From assembly GCA_951813065.1 (NCBI GenBank), contig CATOTH010000008.1, forward strand, positions 186,001 through 250,000: 64,000 bases of DNA, written 5' to 3'. Below, one piece after another: positions 17,281-24,828 of the stretch. Under the pieces are notes generated by a model. It made no database searches and had not been told where the DNA came from. It worked only from the letters and a program-made list of their open reading frames with translations. A program made the translations under genes and the position numbers. Positions within the stretch are counted from its first letter, which is position 1; each line of letters begins with the position of its first letter. Source of the stretch: an uncultured Bryobacterales bacterium. GTDB lineage: Bacteria > Acidobacteriota > Terriglobia > Bryobacterales > UBA6623.

Positions 17281-18752
17281 CAAGGATGGATAGCCCGCCG
17301 AGAGCCCGCCGACGAGTTGCACCCTCTCGGCGCGCTTTCCTTTCCCGAACCGGGAGCGGCCTGGGAAGTGTCGCACTCGCGCACTTACTCACTGTGGAGG
17401 GTGTGCTGGCGCCCGCCCAGGCGGCCTCGACAAACTCCTCGGAGGCAAACCGGCCGTATCATCCGCCTAGGGCGAAAGCCGTGATCTGGCTGTTCATGGA
17501 AGGCGGTCCGAGCCACATCGACCTTTTTGATCCAAAGCCGGAACTCGAAAGGCTTGCGGGCCAGGTCACCCCGCCGTCATTCAACCTTCCCGTCACGAGT
17601 GCAACGGGGTCGCATCGCATGCCGCTCGTGGCCTCGCAACGGAAGTGGCAGCAGCACGGACAGGGCGGGCTGTGGGTTTCCGATTGGTATCCGTATATCG
17701 CGGAGCATGCGGATGACTTGGCAGTCATTCGGTCGTGCTGGTCAAACGGCGTCAACCATGTCGGAGCCAACCGCCAGATGAACACCGGGTCGATTCTCGC
17801 CGGAAGGCCTTCCTTGGGGGCGTGGACGACGTACGGACTGGGTGCCGCCAACCAGGAGTTGCCGGCGTTCGTCGTGCTAACGGACAACAAGGTCGTGAGG
17901 GGAGGCCCGACGAACTGGGGCTCCGGATTCCTGCCCGCGTCCTACCAAGGCACGCACTTTCGGAGGGTTGGCCCGCCGATTCTTGACTTGCAGCCCCCGA
18001 ACAACGTCACAGAGAGCCAGCAGCACAGCCGCTTGGAGTTGCTGCGTGAACTCAACAGCATCCATGCGGACAACTGGCCGGCGGAGGATGAGCTCGAGGC
18101 GCGGATCGAGTCGTACGAACTCGCCTACCGGATGCAACGGGCCGCCCCAAACGCCATCGATTTGGATAAAGAGTCAGAGACCACCAAGCGCCTCTATGGC
18201 CTTGACGAGGAAGTGACGAGGCAGTTCGGCACGAACTGCCTGCTCGCTCGCCGCCTGGTTGAACACGGTGTCCGATTCGTCGAAGTGTACTGTGGAAGCG
18301 GTAGTGGCTGGGACGCTCACTCCGGTCTCGAAGAGAATCACCAGAAGTGGTGCAAGGTGTCGGACAAGCCGATTGCGGGTCTGCTCAGGGACCTTAAGTC
18401 TCGCGGTCTGCTGCAGGACACCTTGGTGGTCTGGGGCGGGGAATTCGGCCGCACGCCGTTCAGCGACTCGAACTCTCTCGTGGAGACCGCGGAGAAGTAC
18501 GGACGTGATCACAACCCTTGGGGATTCACGATCTGGATGGCCGGCGGCGGGATCCGTGGGGGGCGGACAATCGGATCGACGGACGAGATCGGTTTCCGGG
18601 CGGTCGACAAGCCGTACCACGTTCACGACATTCACGCCACGATGCTGCACATGCTGGGACTGAACCACCTGCACGTGACGTACATGCACAACGGGCGCGC
18701 CGAGCGGCCGACCGTCAATGGAGGCGTGCTCATGGAAGAGGTTCTGTCCTGA
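17277..18752 (+). CDS. DUF1501 protein, partner of the DUF1549/1553 gene
   Basis: A 491-residue DUF1501 protein. RRVAPSRRAFLSRTGSGLG is a twin-arginine signal and the hydrophobic stretch follows. Core blocks are WLFMEGGPSHIDLFDPKP, WGGEFGRTPFSDS and YGRDHNPWGFTIWMAGGG. The GTG at 17277 overlaps the preceding TGA (GTGA), giving translational coupling; an ATG at 17286 is the alternative start. It is a paralogue of the DUF1501 gene ending at 8794, but with a different N-terminal half. Function unknown; the pair probably acts together on a periplasmic substrate. Confidence 0.93.
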   Translation: MTRMDSPPRARRRVAPSRRAFLSRTGSGLGSVALAHLLTVEGVLAPAQAASTNSSEANRPYHPPRAKAVIWLFMEGGPSHIDLFDPKPELERLAGQVTPPSFNLPVTSATGSHRMPLVASQRKWQQHGQGGLWVSDWYPYIAEHADDLAVIRSCWSNGVNHVGANRQMNTGSILAGRPSLGAWTTYGLGAANQELPAFVVLTDNKVVRGGPTNWGSGFLPASYQGTHFRRVGPPILDLQPPNNVTESQQHSRLELLRELNSIHADNWPAEDELEARIESYELAYRMQRAAPNAIDLDKESETTKRLYGLDEEVTRQFGTNCLLARRLVEHGVRFVEVYCGSGSGWDAHSGLEENHQKWCKVSDKPIAGLLRDLKSRGLLQDTLVVWGGEFGRTPFSDSNSLVETAEKYGRDHNPWGFTIWMAGGGIRGGRTIGSTDEIGFRAVDKPYHVHDIHATMLHMLGLNHLHVTYMHNGRAERPTVNGGVLMEEVLS

Positions 18753-18918
18753 CGCCAGTTTCCCCCATTCGCGCGACCAAGCGGATTGCCTGCGCGGACT
18801 AACCCCGGTTCACCGGACTCCTGGCACCCGGCTCAATAGGCAGAGTTGGGGCGCATTGTGCGGCGCGGAGTGGGGACGGCGGAGGGAGCCGCTATCCAAA
18901 CCCGATGAGACATGCTGG

Positions 18919-20406
18919 CTAGGAGTCGTCCTCGTTGTGCCATTGGATCTGTTGCATGTTGGTCTTTGGAGGTGGGGGCCAGTGGTGTCCGCGCTGGCTC
19001 GAAAGGCCCCGATTGGGGCCTGGCCGGAATCTCCGGGCTGGCCGTCCCTCCAGCCGCCCTTCGTGCGCCCACTCCTCGTCTCCGCCGTAGAACTGACCGA
19101 TCAGGATAGTGCTTAGATCGTCCAGAATTGTTGCGTAGCTTGGCTGGCCGGATAGATTCTCCAACTCCAAGGGGTCGGCCTCCAAGTCAAACAACTGGCG
19201 TACGTTCCCGGCGGGGTAGTAGATCAACTTGAAGTTGTCCTTCCGGATCATTCGAGTGGCGTGGTCTCCTTCGCCCACTTCGCCGTACAGCCACTGACGT
19301 TTCTTGTCACTGACCATCGAGAGCCCTTCGACGCTTTCCGGGCGCTCGATGCCTGCCAGGTCCAGGAGTGTCGGCATCACGTCCTGCCAGCCCACGAGTC
19401 GGTCGTCGACTCGGTGGTGTCCGATGCGACGGTCCCCTTCAGCACCCACTAGGATCAGGGGAATATTCGTGGAAGGCTCATAGAAGAGTCTCTTGGCCCA
19501 CATGCCGTGACGTCCCAGCATGTCGCCGTGGTCCGACGTGAAGCAAATTACGGTGTTGTCGAGCAGTCCCTCTTCTCGAAGCGTCCCGACAACCACTCGC
19601 AATTGGTGATCGATGTGGGTGCAGAGTGCATAGAACGCTTGCAGGGCGTCGCGGGTCTGCCGCGGTCCCATGTGGGCGTTACGACCCCGCACAGCCTGGA
19701 GAAGGTACGGCAATTCGCCGTGGCACCAGGAGCCTTCTCTTGGCAACTCCAGGTCGGCGGAGCGGTAGCTCTCCAAGTAGGCCTCGAGCGGGACCATCGG
19801 CGGGTGCGGGTGCCTGTATGAGAGGTACCAGAATGCCGGCCTGCCCGGATCGCGACGCTTGACGGTCCGAACCATCTCTTGCGTGGCCCAGTTTGTCGCG
19901 TGCAGGTTTTCGGGCAGGTGCCACGTGCGCACCGTATAGTCGTTATTGCTCATGCCGTGGTCGAATTGTGCTCCGGCGCAGCCCTGGTTTGCGAGGAACG
20001 CTTCGTAGTCGTCGACGACTCCATACTGCGTCCGGCCCTCCTCGTCGAGGGTCACGTCGTCGAAGCCGATTCGGTTCCGCTGCGGGTAGACGTGCAGTTT
20101 GCCCACCGCGTAGGCTTGGTAGCCCGCGTCCCTGAATGCCTGCGCCATCGTCGGCAAGTCGGGCATCGGCATTGTCTCGCCAAAGTCCCGGTCGCCATGT
20201 GTTCGAGGACTCACGCCTGTCATCAGCGTTCGGCGGGCCGGGATACAAACCGGGCATTCGCTGTAGGCGTTGCGGAATCGCACTCCGCTGCGCGCCAACT
20301 CGTCGAGGGTCGGAGTCAGGATGCTCGGGTGTTCGGCCGCACCCAGTAACTCGGCCGGCCAATGATCGGTGGAAATCAGTAGTACATTCGGTTGCTTTGC
20401 CGTCAT
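18919..20406 (-). CDS. Sulfatase, apparently cytoplasmic
   Basis: A 495-residue arylsulfatase-type enzyme. Cys54 lies in CIPAR (54-58), the formylglycine signature; NVLLISTDHWPAELL and TSDHGDMLGRHGMWAK supply metal ligands. Unlike the other three sulfatases here there is no signal peptide: the sulfatase core starts seven residues after the ATG at 20404-20406. If matured, it would act on small sulfated compounds in the cytoplasm. The last 50 residues are Arg/Pro/Gln-rich and probably outside the fold. It lies just downstream of the tRNA-Sec gene on the same strand. Confidence 0.93.
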   Translation of the reverse strand: MTAKQPNVLLISTDHWPAELLGAAEHPSILTPTLDELARSGVRFRNAYSECPVCIPARRTLMTGVSPRTHGDRDFGETMPMPDLPTMAQAFRDAGYQAYAVGKLHVYPQRNRIGFDDVTLDEEGRTQYGVVDDYEAFLANQGCAGAQFDHGMSNNDYTVRTWHLPENLHATNWATQEMVRTVKRRDPGRPAFWYLSYRHPHPPMVPLEAYLESYRSADLELPREGSWCHGELPYLLQAVRGRNAHMGPRQTRDALQAFYALCTHIDHQLRVVVGTLREEGLLDNTVICFTSDHGDMLGRHGMWAKRLFYEPSTNIPLILVGAEGDRRIGHHRVDDRLVGWQDVMPTLLDLAGIERPESVEGLSMVSDKKRQWLYGEVGEGDHATRMIRKDNFKLIYYPAGNVRQLFDLEADPLELENLSGQPSYATILDDLSTILIGQFYGGDEEWAHEGRLEGRPARRFRPGPNRGLSSQRGHHWPPPPKTNMQQIQWHNEDDS

Positions 20407-20460
20407 GGAACACCGGACGGTTGCTGAGTCCGGGCGTCTTGTGCTCGGATCAGCGCTGGA

Positions 20461-20555
20461 TGGCGGAAGCTAGTGGGAGTCGAACCCACCCTTGACGCTG
20501 AGCGCCAAACAGCGGTTTTGAAGACCGGGCCCGACACCGGCCGGGATTAGCTTCC
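20461..20555 (-). tRNA. selC: Selenocysteine tRNA (anticodon UCA)
   Basis: Exactly 95 nt including an encoded CCA. The acceptor stem is 8 bp (GGAAGCTA with TAGCTTCC), discriminator G, T-stem 5 bp (GTGGG/CCCAC) with loop TTCGACT, the 8+5 arrangement of bacterial tRNA-Sec. The D-stem is 6 bp (CCCGGC/GTCGGG with one G-U) and the long variable arm folds as TGGCGC-TCA-GCGTCA. The anticodon loop is CTTCAAA, with TCA at 20519-20521. No ordinary tRNA has this shape. It implies that the organism decodes UGA as selenocysteine, so selA, selB, selD and at least one selenoprotein should exist elsewhere; none is in this window. Confidence 0.97.
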
Positions 20556-20586
20556 GTTGCCCGATTCTATCAACCGCCGTGCGCGA

Positions 20587-21648
20587 TCAAGTGATATGGG
20601 CCCCCTGGGCCTCGACGTAGACAGCGTATAGGCTCTGGCTCGCCGTCATGAACAGCCGGTTGCGCTTCACGCCTCCGAAACAGACGTTCGAGCAGATTTC
20701 GGGCAGCTTGATCAGTCCGATGCGGTCACCGTCTGGCGCGAAGACATGCACACCGTCGTAGCCGTCCCCAATCCAGCCTGCGGACGACCAGATGTTGCCA
20801 TCCGTGTCGCAACGGATGCCGTCAGCATTGCCAGCTTGCTCGAATCCGTCCATTTGCATGGACACGAAACGTCGGCCGTTGCGTAGCGACCGCCCGTTGT
20901 CGACATCCCAGACCTTGATCTCGCGGTCCGCCTCGGGGTAATGCGACGCACCGGTGTCAGCGACGTAGAGCATCTTGTAGTCCGGCGAGAAGCAAAGCCC
21001 GTTCGGCTTGAAGATCTCGTCCGCGACCAATTCCATCTTGCCGGTTGCACCATCGATGCGATAGACGGCTTCCTTGATCTCAAGAGGTGCCTTGTTGCCT
21101 TCGTAGTGCATCAGGCTGCCATAGCCAGGATCCGTGAACCAGATATTGCCGTTCGGATCGACGACCGCGTCGTTCGGAGCATTCAAGCGCTTTCCCTGCC
21201 AGCTGTCTGCCAAGACAGTCACCGTCCCGTCGTGCTCGTACCGCACGAGGCGCCGGTTGCCGTGCTCGCAGGAGAGCTGCCTGCCGTCCCAGTCGAACGT
21301 GTTGCCGTTCGAGTTGCCCGACGGGTTGCGGAAGACGCTAACGTGCCCGTCGTCGTCGAGCCACCGCATTTGCACGTTGTTGGGGATATCCGAGAAGACT
21401 AGGTATCTTCCGACGGCGCTCCATGCCGGTCCCTCCGCCCAGAGCGTTCCAACATGCAATCGCTGGATCGGCGTGTTGCCGAGCTTGTACTTGTTGAAGC
21501 GACTGTCGAGCGCAATGATGTCTGGATCGGGGTACCGCGTAGGCGTGACATTGGTCCAGTCGCGTTCCGCCAATGAACTCGCTGGCGCCGCGAGTGTTGC
21601 GGCTGCGGCTCCGAGAAACGCCCGGCGGCTTGTCCCTGGATGTTCCAT
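20587..21648 (-). CDS. SMP-30/gluconolactonase-family protein, Tat-exported
   Basis: A 353-residue six-bladed beta-propeller of the SMP-30/gluconolactonase/LRE family, which opens sugar lactones with a bound divalent metal. Typical blocks are LWAEGPAWSAVGRYLVFSD with the metal-binding Glu, RLNAPNDAVVDPNGNIWFTDPGYG with Asn/Asp ligands, and NADGIRCDTDGNIW with the catalytic-side Asp. SRRAFLGAAAATLAAP is a clear twin-arginine signal, so it acts in the periplasm. The frame is open 51 codons further, but the ATG at 21646-21648 starts the Tat signal. It follows the tonB gene on the same strand with a 71-base gap. Confidence 0.92.
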   Translation of the reverse strand: MEHPGTSRRAFLGAAAATLAAPASSLAERDWTNVTPTRYPDPDIIALDSRFNKYKLGNTPIQRLHVGTLWAEGPAWSAVGRYLVFSDIPNNVQMRWLDDDGHVSVFRNPSGNSNGNTFDWDGRQLSCEHGNRRLVRYEHDGTVTVLADSWQGKRLNAPNDAVVDPNGNIWFTDPGYGSLMHYEGNKAPLEIKEAVYRIDGATGKMELVADEIFKPNGLCFSPDYKMLYVADTGASHYPEADREIKVWDVDNGRSLRNGRRFVSMQMDGFEQAGNADGIRCDTDGNIWSSAGWIGDGYDGVHVFAPDGDRIGLIKLPEICSNVCFGGVKRNRLFMTASQSLYAVYVEAQGAHIT

Positions 21649-21719
21649 CGCTCTGAAAATGTAGCAGATCCCAAGGGGTGGGATTCCTGCGCGCTTGGCG
21701 GCTGGTGGACCGGGAGGTG

Positions 21720-22994
21720 TTAGAGGAGACGGAAACTCACTTGGATCTGCGCCAGGACCTTGACCGGCTTGCCGTCCTTCTTGCCGGGCGAGAATTTCCA
21801 CTGCTTGACGGCTTCGACCGCCTTTTCGTCCAAGCCTAGTCCCAGGCTGCGCAGCACGCGGATGTTATGGGCCACGCCGTCTTCCCAGACTTCAACTGAC
21901 AACATCACAGTGCCTTGGTACTTGGCCTTGCGCGCCTCCTCAGAGTATTCCGGCTCAACCTTGAACAGCAGTCTCGGTTGCGACACGCCGCCACCAATGC
22001 GGAAGACGCCGCCGCCGATTCCGCCTCCGGAACCCGGACCGACACCCGAGCCGCGCCCTGAACCCACGCCGGTTCCCCGTCCTGAACCGATGCCGCCACC
22101 AGTTCCCGGACCGGCCGACGGGGGGCCGTCTGCTCCGAACGGATCACCGAAGACCGAGAGATCCATACCGGGCACGGTGATGTCGGGCGGTACTCGCACG
22201 GTCGGCTCGACGGACAGGATCGGATTCTCGTTCCGGATGATTGGGCTCGGCGGTGCCAACTGGGGATCCAACGAGAATCTCGGCAGCTTGCCACGGCTGG
22301 CTGGCATCGGGGAATTCGTCCCGCCCCCGCCCCCGCCCCCGCTCTCGTCGGCCTTTTGCGGAGCGCGGAGTTGCGCCAGGTACGGCGAAATGTCGACCGG
22401 GATGATCAGAGTGACGGAGCCCTTGTTCGCTTCAACGTAGTCGTCTCCCTGGAAACCAAATACCCCGATCACGAACAGCACATGCGCGAGCGCCGTGATC
22501 CACATGCCCTCGCGCCGGCGGCTGAACCCTCCCCAGATCTCCTTGACTTGGACTGGCTTCGAAGTCAGCTTCAGCGGCGGAGCATTCTTGAGTTCACGAT
22601 CGAGCCGGTACGCTTCGTGAAGGCCGGACCACCACGGCAATGCCAGTGTCTTGATATTCAAGGGAGGCAGGTCGAGTTCCCCCGGTTGTGCTGCGGGGAA
22701 GGACGGGGGCGGGGGAAGTTTTCTTTCCGCAGAGACCGCGACCAATGTTTCCGGGATTCCGAGCCACCATGGCCGGCTCAGCGAATACACGTTGGCGTCG
22801 CCCAATTCGGGCACACCGGGAACTGCCGGGGGGAATTCTGGGAGCGGTCCGAATTTCGGGGGGTTAAGGCCATCGGCGACCTCCCGCATGAAGTGCCGCC
22901 ACCAGGGTTCATGGATCGATTCGATGACAAGCGGTCCCCTTCCCGGGATTCCGAGCCCTTGGTCGGTTGTTGCTTGAGACGAATCTTCCCGCAT
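21720..22994 (-). CDS. TonB-like energy transducer with long cytoplasmic repeat tail
   Basis: A 424-residue TonB-family protein. One transmembrane segment (about 164-180, WITALAHVLFVIGVFGF) follows a 160-residue cytoplasmic part containing three copies of a PWW motif at residues 30-32, 75-77 and 120-122, exactly 45 apart. After the membrane comes a Gly/Pro/Ser-rich periplasmic linker, with seven consecutive Gly and a GSGRGTGVGSG region, and a C-terminal TonB domain (EPEYSEEARKAKYQGTVML, LDEKAVEAVKQWKFSPGKKDG). It should couple the proton-motive force to outer-membrane receptors. The ATG at 22992-22994 has GAGAG upstream. ExbB/ExbD are not adjacent. Confidence 0.92.
   Translation of the reverse strand: MREDSSQATTDQGLGIPGRGPLVIESIHEPWWRHFMREVADGLNPPKFGPLPEFPPAVPGVPELGDANVYSLSRPWWLGIPETLVAVSAERKLPPPPSFPAAQPGELDLPPLNIKTLALPWWSGLHEAYRLDRELKNAPPLKLTSKPVQVKEIWGGFSRRREGMWITALAHVLFVIGVFGFQGDDYVEANKGSVTLIIPVDISPYLAQLRAPQKADESGGGGGGGTNSPMPASRGKLPRFSLDPQLAPPSPIIRNENPILSVEPTVRVPPDITVPGMDLSVFGDPFGADGPPSAGPGTGGGIGSGRGTGVGSGRGSGVGPGSGGGIGGGVFRIGGGVSQPRLLFKVEPEYSEEARKAKYQGTVMLSVEVWEDGVAHNIRVLRSLGLGLDEKAVEAVKQWKFSPGKKDGKPVKVLAQIQVSFRLL
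22320..22340 (-). repeat. G-rich hexanucleotide repeat with G-quadruplex pattern inside tonB-like gene
   Basis: On the coding (minus) strand three GGGGG runs and one GGG run are separated by single C bases, fitting the four-tract, short-loop G-quadruplex pattern. It encodes the seven-glycine stretch of the TonB linker. The repeat unit is six bases, so slippage would add or remove Gly pairs without shifting the frame. Confidence 0.8.
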
Positions 22995-23070
22995 GGTCAG
23001 CTCTCAATGATGGACGCAGCTAGCCCAGCTGCCGTTACATTACGTGGCATTGGCTCGGATCAAAGAGGTG

Positions 23071-23087
23071 CTTGGAAATATGCCAAG
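23071..23087. repeat. Short inverted repeat upstream of the tonB-like gene
   Basis: CTTGG and CCAAG with a 7-nt AT-rich centre, about 80 bases upstream of the ATG, inside a 202-base AT-richer stretch between the ridA stop and the tonB start. It could be an operator; no regulator is identified. Confidence 0.3.
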
Positions 23088-23196
23088 TAACCACATTATT
23101 CCATTTTCCATCATGCGCATCCGAGATTCCACTTCGCGCGATGCAGCGCGCCATTGTATCGGGGCACACGGCGGCAGTTTGCTCGACACCGGGCTG

Positions 23197-23601
23197 CTAT
23201 TCCCCCACAAAGGCCACGCAGTCGATTTCGACCTTTAGTCCCGTAGCGGGTAGAGTGGCTTCGACTGTTGTCCGGGCGGGTTTGGATTCGCCGAAATACT
23301 CTGCATACACCGCGTTCATCGCCGCGAAATCACGAATGTCCGCGAGGAATACCGAGCACTTGACAACGTCGGCGAAGCTGGCGCCAGACGCCGCGAGGAC
23401 GGCCTTGATGTTCTCGAGAGTACGGCGCGTTTCCTCGGCGACGGATCCGTTGATGGGCTTGCTCGTCGCTGGATCCAGCGCCGCCTGTCCGGACACGTAG
23501 ACGAATCCGCCCGCTTTGACGGCGTGGGAATACGGCCCTTGCGGATTCGGCGCGTTCAATGCCGTGATCCGTTCAATCGGTTCTCTGTCTCGGTTGCTCA
23601 T
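23197..23601 (-). CDS. ridA: RidA-family enamine/imine deaminase
   Basis: A 134-residue YjgF/RidA protein, normal length. Hallmarks are GPYSHAVKAGGFVYVSGQ, VVKCSVFLADIRDFAAMN and PARTTVEA with the Arg that anchors the substrate carboxylate. RidA hydrolyses reactive 2-aminoacrylate and related imines released by PLP enzymes. GAGAGA six bases before the ATG supports the start. It is 52 bases behind the D-serine-dehydratase-like gene on the same strand, so the pair probably forms an operon in which RidA clears the intermediate made by its neighbour; that link is inference. Confidence 0.95.
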   Translation of the reverse strand: MSNRDREPIERITALNAPNPQGPYSHAVKAGGFVYVSGQAALDPATSKPINGSVAEETRRTLENIKAVLAASGASFADVVKCSVFLADIRDFAAMNAVYAEYFGESKPARTTVEATLPATGLKVEIDCVAFVGE

Positions 23602-23653
23602 CGGTGATCTCTCTCGTTCTTAGTGCTGCGCGCGCAGTTTCTCCACGTCTGGC

Positions 23654-24748
23654 TTAGTGGAGCTTGCCGCGGCCCTTGACTGGCCACGACCGTTCGACCC
23701 GTTCTCCGCGGATTCCGTGGGCGGTTGAGTGCATGTTGACGGTCACGCAGACATGGTTCGGCACGATCCGCAAGCGCTCTCCGATCTGGGGAGGGCGTGC
23801 CTGGTGGTCCCCTAGATCGAGCACACCGTGTTCCTCGCTCATTTTCTCAAAGCGCACGGCAGACATTCCAACGATGGATCCAAAGCCGGGTTCCTGCGGG
23901 CGCACTGGATCCGATGTGAACGTCTTCGATCCACCGTCGATCACCGCCGAGCCGGGCGAGGGCCTCGATACGACCGTCGTCATGATTGTCGCGGCGCAGT
24001 CGTTCCAGCTGCATGCGCCCATCGCGACTTGCGAGCGGTCATTGAAGACGTAAGTGCCCGGCCTGATTTCAGTCGTGCCAGGCACTCGATGCGAATGGTA
24101 CAGGGTCGGAGTCGAGCCGCCGCTGACGACGGAAGTGGAGAGCCCATCCTGTCGGAACCCATCAAGCGCTTCCGCTAGCCCGGCTGCAACAGCCTCCAGT
24201 TCCTCCTCCCCATTCGGCGCGGCCAAGTTCACGTGGCCCGGGTAGAACATCAGCCCTTCGAGCTTGAGGCCCGGCATCCTGTCGACCGCTCGGGTGAAGT
24301 CTCTGAACCGCTGCCCCGGGGGGAATCCGCAACGGCGCATGCCGAGATCGACTTCGGCCAGGATCCCGATCGTCAAGCCCGTGCGGACCGCGTGTCGAGA
24401 CAGTCCCGATGCGGGCTCTTCGCTATCCAGCGCCACCGCGATTGGGGCTGTCTTGGCAATTTCCGTCAGCCGCGACCACTTGGCGTCTCCCCAGACCGGG
24501 TAGGCCAAGAGCAAGTCTCCCAATCCGTCAGCGGCCATGACCTCGGCCTCGCTGACCTTCGCCACGGTCAGGCCCGCGGCACCGTGCTCGACTTGCCTAC
24601 GTCCGAGGTAGGGTGACTTGTGCGTCTTGGTGTGCGGCCGCAGGCGTAAACCGTGCCCTTCGGCGTATCTGGCGGCTCGCTCGAGATTCGCCTCCATCCG
24701 GTCGAGATCGATCAGTAGAGCCGGAGTATCGAGTTCCCAGATTGTCAT
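23654..24748 (-). CDS. Fold-III PLP enzyme, D-serine dehydratase-like / D-threonine aldolase family
   Basis: A 364-residue alanine-racemase-fold PLP enzyme. Lys41 in LRPHTKTHKSP is the expected Schiff-base lysine. The C-terminal metal site reads NHVC (His332, Cys334); in eukaryotic-type D-serine dehydratases this pair is His-Cys, in D-threonine aldolases it is usually His-Asp, so the dehydratase reading is favoured. Other blocks are EVDLGMRRCG, GLMFYPGHVN, SGGSTPT and EIRPGTYVFNDRSQ. Cytoplasmic, no signal. No strong ribosome-binding site precedes the ATG at 24746-24748. The product of D-serine dehydration is 2-aminoacrylate, the RidA substrate, which fits the neighbour. Confidence 0.88.
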   Translation of the reverse strand: MTIWELDTPALLIDLDRMEANLERAARYAEGHGLRLRPHTKTHKSPYLGRRQVEHGAAGLTVAKVSEAEVMAADGLGDLLLAYPVWGDAKWSRLTEIAKTAPIAVALDSEEPASGLSRHAVRTGLTIGILAEVDLGMRRCGFPPGQRFRDFTRAVDRMPGLKLEGLMFYPGHVNLAAPNGEEELEAVAAGLAEALDGFRQDGLSTSVVSGGSTPTLYHSHRVPGTTEIRPGTYVFNDRSQVAMGACSWNDCAATIMTTVVSRPSPGSAVIDGGSKTFTSDPVRPQEPGFGSIVGMSAVRFEKMSEEHGVLDLGDHQARPPQIGERLRIVPNHVCVTVNMHSTAHGIRGERVERSWPVKGRGKLH

Positions 24749-24828
24749 CGGCCCGGGCCCGAACGGCCATGTCGCAACCTCGCGGAATCGCGCGCCGAGG
24801 CGTAGCCGCAGTCTATCATGGGGCGCTG

